A stretch of DNA of 64,000 bases. Origin: Sva-07 sp963743825. GTDB taxonomy: Bacteria; Actinomycetota; Acidimicrobiia; Acidimicrobiales; Ilumatobacteraceae. The stretch is from assembly GCA_963743825.1 (NCBI GenBank), contig CAVURC010000005.1, forward strand, positions 1-64,000, written 5' to 3'. This document shows positions 36,813 through 44,981 of the stretch, in pieces (the first letter of the stretch is position 1; each line of letters starts with the position of its first letter). The notes beneath the pieces were generated by a model. It searched no databases. It saw only the letters and a list, made by a program, of their open reading frames with translations, and had not been told where the DNA came from. The position numbers and the translations under genes are program-made.

Positions 36813-38018
36813 ATGCGTGGCCTCGAACTGCCCGAACGCACCGAGGACTTCACCGCGGATCCGGTCGAGCTGTTCTTCGACCTCGCCTACGTGTTTGCCT
36901 TCTCGCAGCTCGTCGCACTCCTGCTCGACGACCCGACGTGGAACGGGGTCGGCGAGGCAACGCTGCTGTTCCTGCTGCTGTGGCTTCCGTGGTCGCAGTT
37001 CACGTGGTCGGCGAACGCAGTCCCCGGCAACCAACGCTCGGTTCGAGTCCTGTTCCTCGTCGCCACGGCTGCCAGCGTGCCGATGGCAGCTGCCGTCGGC
37101 ACGGCATTCGGCAACGGTGGCGGCGGAGTCCTGTTCGCCGTCCCGCTCGCCGTGATCTTCCTCACCGCCATCGCCATGCTCGTCTCCGGCCTCCCGGCCG
37201 ATGGCGACGAGTTCCGATCCGCCGTCCGGTACGCGTGGCCGAACCTCCTGGCGATGGCGGTGATCGTCGTCGGAGGTTTCCTGCCCGGAGACGCCCGCGT
37301 CGTCGCGTGGATCACCGGCATCGCTCTGTTCGTGTACGCCACCGTCAAGGCCGGCAGCGGGTCGTGGATCATCCGCTCCGGGCACTTCGCCGAGCGCCAC
37401 GGACTCATCGTCATCGTGGCGATGGGCGAAGTCATCGTTGCGTTGGGCTACGCCGTCGTTGTCGAACTCGACGACGGATTCGACGCTGCCGCCGCCGGCG
37501 GCGTACTGGCTCTGGCTTCGGCCGGGGCGTTCGCCGGCCTTCTCTGGTGGTCGTACTTCGACCGGGTGGGCCCCGCCCTCGAACACCGCGCCGGCTCGAC
37601 ACCCACCGCCGAACGTGGGCGGTACGCCCGCGATGTGTACTCCTATGCGCACGCACCGATCGTCGCCGGTGTCATCCTCACCGCCGTCGCATTCGAGCAG
37701 ATGGCGGTACACCCCGACGAGCCGACACCAGCGGAGTTCCGGGCGATGGCCGTCGTCGGGATCGCGCTGTTCTTCGGTGGCATCTCCGTCGCCGTGTACC
37801 GGGCGTTCACCGCAGTCGCCAAGGAGCGCCTCGTCGCCATCGGCGCTGTCGCCATCTTGATGGTGGTCGCCGGCGACGTCAACGGCGTGTGGCTCATCGT
37901 GCTGATCGACGCCATCGTGTTCACGATGCTCGCCGCCGAACACCTGCGGATCGAGGGTCGCTCAGCGGCGAACGCGTCAGTCGACGACGGTCGGGTCGGC
38001 GACGAGGCTGCGCACTAG
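36813..38018 (+). CDS. low temperature requirement protein A (LtrA) family membrane protein
   Basis: A 401-residue protein with about ten to twelve hydrophobic segments. The N-terminal LtrA signature is ELFFDLAYVFAFSQL (around residues 20-34), with WLPWSQFTWSAN next. The Gly/His region SGHFAERHGLIVIVAMGE-like sequence and HAPIVAGVILTAVAFEQ follow. Named after Listeria ltrA; the molecular role is unknown. The C-terminus overlaps the end of the convergent aldolase-like gene by 42 bases, so the last ~14 residues are poorly supported. Confidence 0.85.
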   Translation: MRGLELPERTEDFTADPVELFFDLAYVFAFSQLVALLLDDPTWNGVGEATLLFLLLWLPWSQFTWSANAVPGNQRSVRVLFLVATAASVPMAAAVGTAFGNGGGGVLFAVPLAVIFLTAIAMLVSGLPADGDEFRSAVRYAWPNLLAMAVIVVGGFLPGDARVVAWITGIALFVYATVKAGSGSWIIRSGHFAERHGLIVIVAMGEVIVALGYAVVVELDDGFDAAAAGGVLALASAGAFAGLLWWSYFDRVGPALEHRAGSTPTAERGRYARDVYSYAHAPIVAGVILTAVAFEQMAVHPDEPTPAEFRAMAVVGIALFFGGISVAVYRAFTAVAKERLVAIGAVAILMVVAGDVNGVWLIVLIDAIVFTMLAAEHLRIEGRSAANASVDDGRVGDEAAH

Positions 38019-38756
38019 CCACTGGAACATGCGCCACCCGGTGGAGGGTGGTGCCAGAGTCTCAGCGGCAATCGCTGCGGCGCCGTCCGAGATGGCGATC
38101 CCGTTCGGTGCCTTCACATGCACCTCGGCGACGCGCTCTGCCATCACGAACCAGCCCACAGCCTCCTCGACCGATCCGCCGGCGGTGAGCAACCCGTGGT
38201 TGCGCAGGATGCACAGCTTGTTGTCGCCGAGGGCCGTCGCGATCCGTTTGCCGCCGTCGTAGGAGAGCACTTCGACCTCCTCGTCGTCGAAGAGCGCCTG
38301 GTCGAACACGAACGCACACGATTCCTGGCTGATCGCCCGGAACGGCTCGACGTTCGCGGACCACGGCGTGCCGAAGCCGGTGTGGGTGTGCGCAGCACTC
38401 ACGGCGTCGGGTCGGGCGGCGAGCACCGGAGCGTGGATGTTGTACCCCGCCGTGTTGACCGCACCGGTCGGGTTGCCGTCGGCATCCATCACACGCCCGT
38501 CCGGGCCGACGAGCACCAACTGATCGACCGTCGCCGCACCGAACGGAACACCCCAGTCGAGGAGCCAGAAGTGATCGGTCAGGATCGGATCGCGGGCGGA
38601 GACGTGACCGTCACCGAGCTGACCCCACCGCAAGGCACCGAAGATGCGGTAGCCGAGCGCACACATCCGTTTGCGATGCGCGCGTTCTTCCTCGGGCGAT
38701 CGGATCGCGTCGAACGGCTCGACCCCGGGGAACGTCGGATATGGCGACTCGCTCAT
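37977..38756 (-). CDS. class II aldolase/adducin family protein
   Basis: A 259-residue protein of the fuculose-1-phosphate aldolase/adducin fold. Zinc-binding His residues are in SAAHTHTGFGTPWS, and a further His in LRNHGLLTAGG. The typical GQLGDGHVSARDP region lies near residue 45. Family members act as sugar-phosphate aldolases, epimerases or decarboxylases; stand-alone actinobacterial members are mostly uncharacterised. A family II palindrome lies 31 bases upstream of the start. Confidence 0.87.
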   Translation of the reverse strand: MSESPYPTFPGVEPFDAIRSPEEERAHRKRMCALGYRIFGALRWGQLGDGHVSARDPILTDHFWLLDWGVPFGAATVDQLVLVGPDGRVMDADGNPTGAVNTAGYNIHAPVLAARPDAVSAAHTHTGFGTPWSANVEPFRAISQESCAFVFDQALFDDEEVEVLSYDGGKRIATALGDNKLCILRNHGLLTAGGSVEEAVGWFVMAERVAEVHVKAPNGIAISDGAAAIAAETLAPPSTGWRMFQWLVRSLVADPTVVD

Positions 38757-38786
38757 GACCCGATCGTAGGGCGTCCACCACGTTCT

Positions 38787-38840
38787 CGGTTTGCGTGACA
38801 GTTCGGTCGGGACGGGCCAACTGTTCTGTCACGCAAACCG
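38787..38840. repeat. family II palindrome (GTTTGCGTGAC type)
   Basis: A 54-base hairpin, ends CGGTTTGCGTGACAG and CTGTCACGCAAACCG, with a 6-base loop and a less perfect inner stem. Same size as the copy at 20123. It lies upstream of the aldolase-like gene and downstream of btuD. Confidence 0.85.
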
Positions 38841-38849
38841 GGGATTCAG

Positions 38850-38901
38850 CCCGAGCGATGAGCGAGGTCCCCGTATCCGGTGACTTCGCTCATCGCTCGG
38901 G
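38850..38901 (-). terminator. hairpin after btuD, family III (GAGCGATGAGCGA)
   Basis: Perfect 16-base arms (38850-38865 and 38886-38901) with a 20-base loop, starting two bases after the btuD stop. There is no T-run. It is the best terminator candidate for btuFCD. The arm core GCGATGAG recurs at 57465, 58169 and 58231. Confidence 0.75.
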
Positions 38902-38902
38902 T

Positions 38903-39688
38903 TCAGGCGGGGAAGCCGCGGCGGGGGACGACCACGACGGTGCCGTCGTCGGCGTCGACCTCGACCGTGACGCAGACGTGGAACACCTCGCCGAGACGCT
39001 CGGCCGTCAGCACGTCGGCCGCCGGGCCCGTGGCCACGACGCGACCCGCGTCGAGCATGACCAAACGGTCGGTGTAGATCCCGGCCAGGGTCAGATCGTG
39101 CAGTGCCGAGATCACGGTGAGCCCGCTGTGCTGACGGAGTTCGGTGACCAGCTCCAACGCCTGCTGCTGGTGTCCGATGTCGAGCGCCGACGTCGGCTCG
39201 TCGAGCAGCAGCACCGGCGCCTGCTGAGCGAGCGCCCGAGCGAGCACCGCCCGCTGGCGTTCACCACCGCTCAACGACCCGAGCATCCGGTCGGTGAACT
39301 CGCCGAGCCGGAGCCGATCGATCACCTCGACCGCAACCTCGTGGTCATGGCCGGTCTCGGTGCCGAAATAGCTGACGTACGGAGTCCGGCCCAGCAGGAC
39401 GTAGTCGCCCACCGTCATGTCGTTCGGGATGAGTGGCTCCTGGGGCACGTACGCAACGCGCTGTGCCCGCTCTCGTGCATGCAACTCACCCAGCGGCACA
39501 CCATCGACCGCCACCGTTCCCGTCGAGGCGATGAGCCCGACCGCGGCGCGCAGCAACGAGGACTTGCCGGCGCCGTTCGGCCCGATGAGGCCGAGCCACT
39601 CCCCCGACTGCACCTGCGCCGTGAACGGCGCGACAACCTCGCGTTGGCCGTACGACACGGCGACCTCGTCGAAGGTGATCGAACTCAT
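38903..39688 (-). CDS. btuD: cobalamin ABC transporter, ATPase
   Basis: A 261-residue FecCD-type importer ATPase. Walker A GPNGAGKSSLL, Q-loop AYVPQEPLIPND, signature LSGGERQRAVLARALAQ, Walker B VLLLDEPTSALD and the switch SALHDLTLA. The start ATG overlaps the permease stop (ATGA, 39685-39688). As third gene of a B12-riboswitch operon, its substrate is taken to be corrinoid rather than siderophore. Confidence 0.9.
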   Translation of the reverse strand: MSSITFDEVAVSYGQREVVAPFTAQVQSGEWLGLIGPNGAGKSSLLRAAVGLIASTGTVAVDGVPLGELHARERAQRVAYVPQEPLIPNDMTVGDYVLLGRTPYVSYFGTETGHDHEVAVEVIDRLRLGEFTDRMLGSLSGGERQRAVLARALAQQAPVLLLDEPTSALDIGHQQQALELVTELRQHSGLTVISALHDLTLAGIYTDRLVMLDAGRVVATGPAADVLTAERLGEVFHVCVTVEVDADDGTVVVVPRRGFPA

Positions 39689-40761
39689 CCCGCGACCCGC
39701 TTGGTTCGCAGCAGATAGATGAAGAACGGCGCGCCGATGAGCGCGGTGAGCACCCCGATGGGAGTCTCCGCCGGGCTGGCGATCGTGCGGCCGAGCACGT
39801 CGGCCAGGATCAGGAAGGCTGCGCCGAGCATCAACGACAGCGGGAGCAGACGCCGATATCCCGCACCGGCGACGAGCCGGATCACGTGCGGCACCACCAG
39901 CCCGACGAACCCGATGAGACCGCTCACCGACACCACCGCCGCAGTACCGAGTGTGGCGGCGATCACGATCACGAGGCGGGTTCGCGCCACGGAGACCCCG
40001 AGCGTCGCTGCTTCCACGTCGCCGACCCGGAACACGTCGAGGTGACGCCGATGGAGCATCAGCACGATGCAACTCACCACGACGTAGGGCAGTACCAGCC
40101 GAACGTCGGACCACGTCGACCCTGACAATCGTCCGAGGATCCACTGGAACACCTCGCGGACCAACTCGGAGTTGCGCTGCAGGATGAACGTCTGGACCGC
40201 GGTCACGAACGAGACGACAGCCACGCCGGCGAGCACGAGCGTCACGCCCGACCGTGACCCGCCGAACGAGGCGCCGACCGCATAGGTGACGGTCACCGTG
40301 AGCAGCGCGAACACGAACGCCGCCGTCGGCACCGGGTCGATCGACCAACCGGCGGTGACGCCACGGCCGAACGTGAGCGCAAGAGTGGCGCCGAGGCCCG
40401 CACCCGCGGCCGTCCCGAGGAGGTACGGATCGACCAGCGGGTTGCGGAACACACCCTGATAGCTGGCGCCGGCAATGGACAGCATGCCGCCGACGATCCC
40501 ACCGAGCACGACCCTCGGCATGCGGATACGCCAGACGATGTTCCACTCGGCGTCGCTCACGCCCGAGTCGATCGAGATCCACGGCAGGCGGTCGATCAGC
40601 TCGAGCGGCACCTGCCACCACGGTGGACCCGCCGGACCCACCGATGCGCCGATCAGCACCGCCATCACGAGCACCGCTGCGCTCGCGCCGTACCAGACCG
40701 CATTGCCGGCGCTCACGGCAGGGGCGGCCCGGGCGGGAAGCTGATCGACGCCGGCGTTCAC
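39685..40761 (-). CDS. btuC: cobalamin ABC transporter, permease
   Basis: A 358-residue FecCD/BtuC-family permease with about ten hydrophobic segments. Family landmarks are RIPRVV-like WRIRMPRVVLGGIVGGMLSIAGASYQGVFRNPLVDPYLLGTAAGAG near residues 78-122 and GLIGFVGLVVPHVIRLVAG near 280. It pairs with the ATPase and binding protein flanking it. Corrinoid specificity is inferred from the riboswitch upstream of btuF. Confidence 0.9.
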   Translation of the reverse strand: MNAGVDQLPARAAPAVSAGNAVWYGASAAVLVMAVLIGASVGPAGPPWWQVPLELIDRLPWISIDSGVSDAEWNIVWRIRMPRVVLGGIVGGMLSIAGASYQGVFRNPLVDPYLLGTAAGAGLGATLALTFGRGVTAGWSIDPVPTAAFVFALLTVTVTYAVGASFGGSRSGVTLVLAGVAVVSFVTAVQTFILQRNSELVREVFQWILGRLSGSTWSDVRLVLPYVVVSCIVLMLHRRHLDVFRVGDVEAATLGVSVARTRLVIVIAATLGTAAVVSVSGLIGFVGLVVPHVIRLVAGAGYRRLLPLSLMLGAAFLILADVLGRTIASPAETPIGVLTALIGAPFFIYLLRTKRVAG

Positions 40762-40794
40762 CTCACTGGCGCTTCGGACTCGTCAGGCCACACG

Positions 40795-41790
40795 TCACGC
40801 AGGGACCGATGCTTGCTGCACCGCTGCGGCAACCGCAGCGAGGTAGTCGACCACACGAGGGCCCCAGCGCGATGCGATGTCGTCGTCCATTTCGACGACG
40901 TTGCCGTTCTGCACGGCGCTGAGGGCAGCCCAGCCCTCGCGGGCACCGACGGTCTCGGCCGACTCGGCGCAGCACTTCGTGTCGGCCAGGAAGATCAGAT
41001 CGGGGTCGGCCGACACGACGAACTCGGCGCTCAGCTGCGGGAACCCGCCGCTGTCGCCTTCCACCCTGTCGGCGATGTTCTGGAGGCCGAGCAGGGCGTA
41101 GAGCTCGCCGATGAAGGTCGTGGAATCGGCGCTGTACAGCGTCGGATCGAGCTCGTGGTAGAAGGTGAGTGGCTCATCGGCGACGGGTGTGGCGGCGACG
41201 ATCTCGTCGATGTCCATCTGCATCGACGACACGAGTTCGGCGGCTTCGCCGACGTGACCGGTGGCGGCACCGAGCTGCTCGATCTGCGTGTACGAGTCGT
41301 CGAGCGTCAACGCCGCTGGGCCGTCCCACCACGCAATGCCCAGCTCGTCGAGCTGTGCGCCGAGCCCCGTGAAGTCGCCTCCGATGACGACGAGGTCGGG
41401 GTCGTAGGCGGCAATGGCTTCGACGTTCGGTTCGAAGCCCGACAGCTCATTCGGGAGTTCCAGCGCTTCGGTCGGGTAGTTCGAGAACTCGTCGACGGCG
41501 ACGAGTTGGTCACCGGCGCCGATCGCGAACAGCATCTCGGTGTGCGTCGGGCTCAACGACACGATCCGCTGCGGCACATCCGCCGACGCAGTCGTGTCGG
41601 CTGCAGCGGTGTCGGGGGCGCTTGCGACAGTCGCCGGCTGTTCCGTCCCGGCCACGGTGTCGGCCGGGGCGTCGGAGTCGGAGTCGCCGTCGCTGCCACA
41701 CGCCGCAACGAGCAGAGCGAATCCGGCGATCACACCGATCACCGCACTCCCGCGTCGTCGTGATCGGGTCGCTACTGCTTCGGTGCGCAT
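40795..41790 (-). CDS. btuF: cobalamin-binding ABC transporter lipoprotein
   Basis: A 331-residue BtuF/FepB-type binding protein. ATG at 41790 follows GGAGGAAC and gives a lipoprotein signal (GFALLVAACGSD). After a Ser/Asp/Thr-rich tether come QRIVSLSPTHTEMLFAIGAGDQLVAVDEFSNYP, strongly BtuF-like, and NVEAIAAYDPDLVVIGG. The SLSPTHTEMLFAIGAG start is a known mark of corrinoid-binding family members. First gene of the btuFCD unit, directly behind a cobalamin riboswitch. Confidence 0.92.
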   Translation of the reverse strand: MRTEAVATRSRRRGSAVIGVIAGFALLVAACGSDGDSDSDAPADTVAGTEQPATVASAPDTAAADTTASADVPQRIVSLSPTHTEMLFAIGAGDQLVAVDEFSNYPTEALELPNELSGFEPNVEAIAAYDPDLVVIGGDFTGLGAQLDELGIAWWDGPAALTLDDSYTQIEQLGAATGHVGEAAELVSSMQMDIDEIVAATPVADEPLTFYHELDPTLYSADSTTFIGELYALLGLQNIADRVEGDSGGFPQLSAEFVVSADPDLIFLADTKCCAESAETVGAREGWAALSAVQNGNVVEMDDDIASRWGPRVVDYLAAVAAAVQQASVPA

Positions 41791-41814
41791 GTGTTCCTCC
41801 AAAGGAGTTTGGAG

Positions 41815-42003
41815 GACAAGCTGGGTCCGAGCGAGACACCGTCTCGCTTGCGAGCCGTCCCTTGCCTCGAGGGAGTGTTGCCGCGTCAGCCGAGCAGGCG
41901 ACCGGACTCGTTCCCGAGCGGCGAACCGCTGAGAAACCACCGTTGCGGGACAGCCTCGGATTCTCACCGAACTTCGCTGCATCCACTGACAGTTCGACAT
42001 CGT
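41815..42003 (-). promoter_or_regulatory. cobalamin riboswitch
   Basis: Read on the minus strand, the leader of btuF holds the conserved aptamer blocks GGTGAGAATCCGAGGCTG, CCCGCAACGGT and then GAGTCCGGTCGCCTGC (the B12-box region, 41894-41910) in the right order and spacing. The exact ends are approximate. A GC-rich stem and the GGAGG ribosome-binding site of btuF lie downstream, so B12 probably represses uptake. Confidence 0.92.
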
Positions 42004-42032
42004 AACGGTCGGGCCGTACGCTGCCCAATCTC

Positions 42033-42608
42033 ATGAGCGCCGACGACGATCTCGCCCCGACCGAGGACCCCCGGCCCGACGGGTTGCGGCGCGCCGAGTC
42101 GCTCGTGGTGGTGAACACCGGCAACGGCAAGGGCAAGTCGTCATCGGCGTTCGGCATGATGATCCGCGCCGTCGGTCGGGGATGGAACGTCGCTGTCGTG
42201 CAGTTCATCAAGTCGGGCAACTGGAACACCGGCGAGGAGAAGATCGGTCGCCAACTCGGTGTCGACTGGTATGCGTTCGGCGAAGGATTCACGTGGGACT
42301 CCGACGATCTGAGCAACGACCGCGCCCACGCCGCCGAGGGCTGGGCCAAGGCAGTCGAGATCATGAACGCCGGCGAACACCAGCTCGTGATCTTCGACGA
42401 GCTCACGTATCTCCCGAGCTTCAACTGGCTTCCCGTTGCCGACATCGTCGACGCCATTGCCAACCGCCCGCGCCACGTCAACGTGATCATCACGGGCCGC
42501 GATGCCCCGCACGAGCTCATCGACCTCGCCGACACCGTGACCGAGATGCGCGAGGTCAAGCACGCGTACCAGCAGGGGATCAGGGCGATGCGCGGCATCG
42601 ACTACTGA
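42033..42608 (+). CDS. cobO: corrinoid adenosyltransferase (CobO/BtuR type)
   Basis: A 191-residue ATP:cob(I)alamin adenosyltransferase. The N-terminal P-loop is NTGNGKGKSSSAFG. VAVVQFIKSGNWNTGEE, LVIFDELTYLPSF and VIITGRDAPHELIDLAD are standard CobO motifs, and the C-terminus ends with YQQGIRAMRGIDY. It attaches the 5'-deoxyadenosyl group to corrinoids. First of four cobalamin-assembly genes on this strand, diverging from btuF. Confidence 0.95.
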   Translation: MSADDDLAPTEDPRPDGLRRAESLVVVNTGNGKGKSSSAFGMMIRAVGRGWNVAVVQFIKSGNWNTGEEKIGRQLGVDWYAFGEGFTWDSDDLSNDRAHAAEGWAKAVEIMNAGEHQLVIFDELTYLPSFNWLPVADIVDAIANRPRHVNVIITGRDAPHELIDLADTVTEMREVKHAYQQGIRAMRGIDY

Positions 42609-42640
42609 ATCGAACGTTGAGTCGAATGCCGGGTCGTGCC

Positions 42641-43186
42641 ATGGGTCTCACCGTGCTGCTGGGCGGTGCCCGGAGTGGCAAGAGTTCGCTGGCGGTCGAC
42701 ATCGGAGTGCGCCACGACGGTCCGGTCACGTACATCGCAACCGCGCCGGCACTCGACGAGGACATGTCCGATCGGATCGATCGACACCGCGCCGAACGGC
42801 CAACCGGGTGGACCACCATCGAGGAGCAGATCGATCTCGTCGGCGCCTTGCATGCCGCCGGCGACTCGCTGGCGATCATCGACTGCCTCACCCTGTGGAC
42901 CTCGAACGTGATGTGGGAGGGTCGCAGCGATGCCGAGATCCAGGAACTCGCTGTCCGAGCCGCCCGCCACGCCGCCGCGCGATCTGCGCCGGTCGTCGCC
43001 GTCAGCAACGAGGTCGGCCTCGGGATTCACCCGGAGACCGATCTCGGGCGTCGCTACCGCGATGTGCTCGGCCGGGTCAACCAGGCCTGGGCCGGCGAGT
43101 CGACCCGCAGCTTCCTCCTCGTTGCCGGCAAGGCCCTCGAACTACACGATCCCTTTCACGACACCGGAGAGTTCCTCGACACATGA
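42641..43186 (+). CDS. cobU: adenosylcobinamide kinase / guanylyltransferase
   Basis: A 181-residue CobU/CobP enzyme that phosphorylates adenosylcobinamide and transfers GMP to it. P-loop LLGGARSGKSSLA, then VTYIATAPALDEDM, the His-containing RIDRHRAERP where GMP is attached, and SNEVGLGIHPETDLGRRYRD. ATG at 42641 matches the family start; another ATG lies at 42626. The stop overlaps the cobT start. Confidence 0.93.
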   Translation: MGLTVLLGGARSGKSSLAVDIGVRHDGPVTYIATAPALDEDMSDRIDRHRAERPTGWTTIEEQIDLVGALHAAGDSLAIIDCLTLWTSNVMWEGRSDAEIQELAVRAARHAAARSAPVVAVSNEVGLGIHPETDLGRRYRDVLGRVNQAWAGESTRSFLLVAGKALELHDPFHDTGEFLDT

Positions 43187-44175
43187 CACTGCTCCACGAA
43201 CACCTCGCCGATCTCCCGGGCTGCGACCAAACCGCACGCGATGCCGTGCTCGAACGGGCGGCCAACATCCTTCGCCCGAGCGGAGCGCTCGCCTGGCTCG
43301 ACGAGATCGCCGCCTGGGTCGCCGGATGGCAGCGCACCCCGCAGCCGCGGGTCGCCAAGCCCGCCGGGTTGATCTTCGCCGCCGACCACGGCGTCGCTGC
43401 GGCGACCAAGGTGTCGGCGTACCCGACCGGGGTGACCGAGGCGATGCTGGCGGCCTATCGCCAGGGCCGATCGACGATCAACGCCTTCGCCCGAATTGCC
43501 GGCGCGACGGTCACCGCCGTCGACGTCGGCGTCGGCAATCCGACCGGCGACATCCGTTACGAGGCAGCATTGAACGAGGAGCGCTTCGACGACATCGTGC
43601 GCATTGCGTTCGCCGCCGTGAACGAACTCGACTGCGACCTGCTCGTCCTCGGCGAGATGGGGATCGGCAACACCACGCCGTCGGCGGCGATCGCCGCGTC
43701 ATTGGCGGGCGGCGAGACCGCCGCGTGGGTCGGGCGCGGCACGGGCGTGGACGACGAGGGACTCGCTCGCAAGCGCCAGGCAGTGCAGGAGGCAGTGCGA
43801 CGGATCGCAGGAATCACCGATCCGATCGAGATCCTGCGCGAGGTCGGCGGTGCCGAGATCGCCGCGATCACCGCAGCAACGATCGCCGCTCGCCATCGAT
43901 CGATCCCCGTGGTGCTCGACGGGTACGTCGTCACTGCCGCGGTGCTGCCGCTGCACGAGATCGACCCGGCGGCGATTGCGCACTGCACGGTCGGCCACTG
44001 CTCGTCCGAGCCCGGCCACCGCAAGCTGCTCGAACGTCTCGGCAAACCGCCGCTGCTCGATCTCGACATGCGCCTCGGTGAGGGTTCCGGCGCGATGGCG
44101 GCAGTCCCCTTGATCGCCATGGCGTGCGCCGGAATCACCGACGTGCCGACGTTCGGCGAGTGGTTCGGCGAGTGA
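43183..44175 (+). CDS. cobT: nicotinate-nucleotide:dimethylbenzimidazole phosphoribosyltransferase
   Basis: A 330-residue CobT that activates the lower ligand of cobalamin. Family motifs: IFAADHGVAAATKVSAYPTGVTEAML, VLGEMGIGNTTPSAAI, AWVGRGTGVDDEGL, and the C-terminal LRLGEGSGA-type sequence MRLGEGSGAMAAVPLI with the catalytic Glu. It overlaps cobU upstream and the GTG of cobS downstream by four bases each. Confidence 0.95.
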   Translation: MTLLHEHLADLPGCDQTARDAVLERAANILRPSGALAWLDEIAAWVAGWQRTPQPRVAKPAGLIFAADHGVAAATKVSAYPTGVTEAMLAAYRQGRSTINAFARIAGATVTAVDVGVGNPTGDIRYEAALNEERFDDIVRIAFAAVNELDCDLLVLGEMGIGNTTPSAAIAASLAGGETAAWVGRGTGVDDEGLARKRQAVQEAVRRIAGITDPIEILREVGGAEIAAITAATIAARHRSIPVVLDGYVVTAAVLPLHEIDPAAIAHCTVGHCSSEPGHRKLLERLGKPPLLDLDMRLGEGSGAMAAVPLIAMACAGITDVPTFGEWFGE

Positions 44176-44935
44176 CCAGCAGGTTCTTCGGCGGCTTCCT
44201 CGGCGCCGCCCAGTTCCTGACTCGCGTTCCCATCCGGTTGCGAACGGCCCCTGATCTGGCCGCCGGTGTGCCGTGGTTCCCGGTGGTCGGTGCGTTGATC
44301 GGCTCGTTCGTCGGGTGTGGTCGCCGTCGGGAATGATGGAGCTCGTGCCCGCCTCCGTCGCGGCCGGCGTCGCCGTGGTCGTCGGCGTGCTCCTGACGGG
44401 CGCGTTCCACGAGGACGGCCTCGCCGACACCGCCGACGCGATGGGCGGTTGGACACCCGAACGCCGACGCGAGATCCTCAAGGACTCGCGCCACGGCAGC
44501 TACGGAGTCGCCGCCCTGTGTTCGACGATCGTGCTGCGCATCCTGTGCGTCGCAACGCTGTCGCCCGCGGCGGCATTCGCCGGGCTCATCGCCGCCCACA
44601 CGCTCGGACGCGGCGCCGCAGTCGGCGTGATGGGAACGACCGGTCCGATGCCCCACGACGGCCTCGGCGCCGACTACACCCGAACGCTTTCGCGATCGTC
44701 CGTCGTCGTCGGCGTGCTCGCAGCGCTCGCGATCACCGCGGTCGCGACCGGGTGGTGGGTTGCGCCGCTCGCACTCGTCGCCGGGATCGGCGCGGCGCTC
44801 GTCACGTGGGTCGCACGGCGCGCGTTCGGCGGCATCAGCGGCGACATCCTCGGCGCGGTCGAGCAGGTGGGCGAATGCCTCGTCCTGATCGTCGTCACCG
44901 GCCTCGCGCTGCGCCACCAACTCTGGTGGACCTGA
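44172..44935 (+). CDS. cobS: adenosylcobinamide-GDP ribazoletransferase (cobalamin synthase), frameshifted
   Basis: About 254 residues of CobS, the membrane enzyme that joins the nucleotide loop to adenosylcobinamide-GDP. The GTG start gives RFFGGFLGAAQFLTRVPI and GVPWFPVVGALIGSFVG. The frame then breaks near 44315-44340, and family sequence resumes two positions over as MMELVPASVAAGVAVVVG with the signature TGAFHEDGLADTADAMGG. The net shift equals two extra bases or one missing base. A perfect palindrome follows the stop. Completes a cobO-U-T-S nucleotide-loop assembly set. Confidence 0.88.
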
Positions 44936-44937
44936 CC

Positions 44938-44968
44938 ATTACATCACGGGTCAGACCCGTGATGTAAT
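44938..44968. repeat. family I palindrome between convergent genes
   Basis: A perfect 15-base-arm inverted repeat around GTCAGAC, centre 44953, ends ATTACATCACG and CGTGATGTAAT. It lies 2 bases after the cobS stop and 13 before the convergent aminotransferase stop. Best terminator-like member of the family. Confidence 0.88.
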
Positions 44969-44981
44969 TCCCTGCTCGCGG

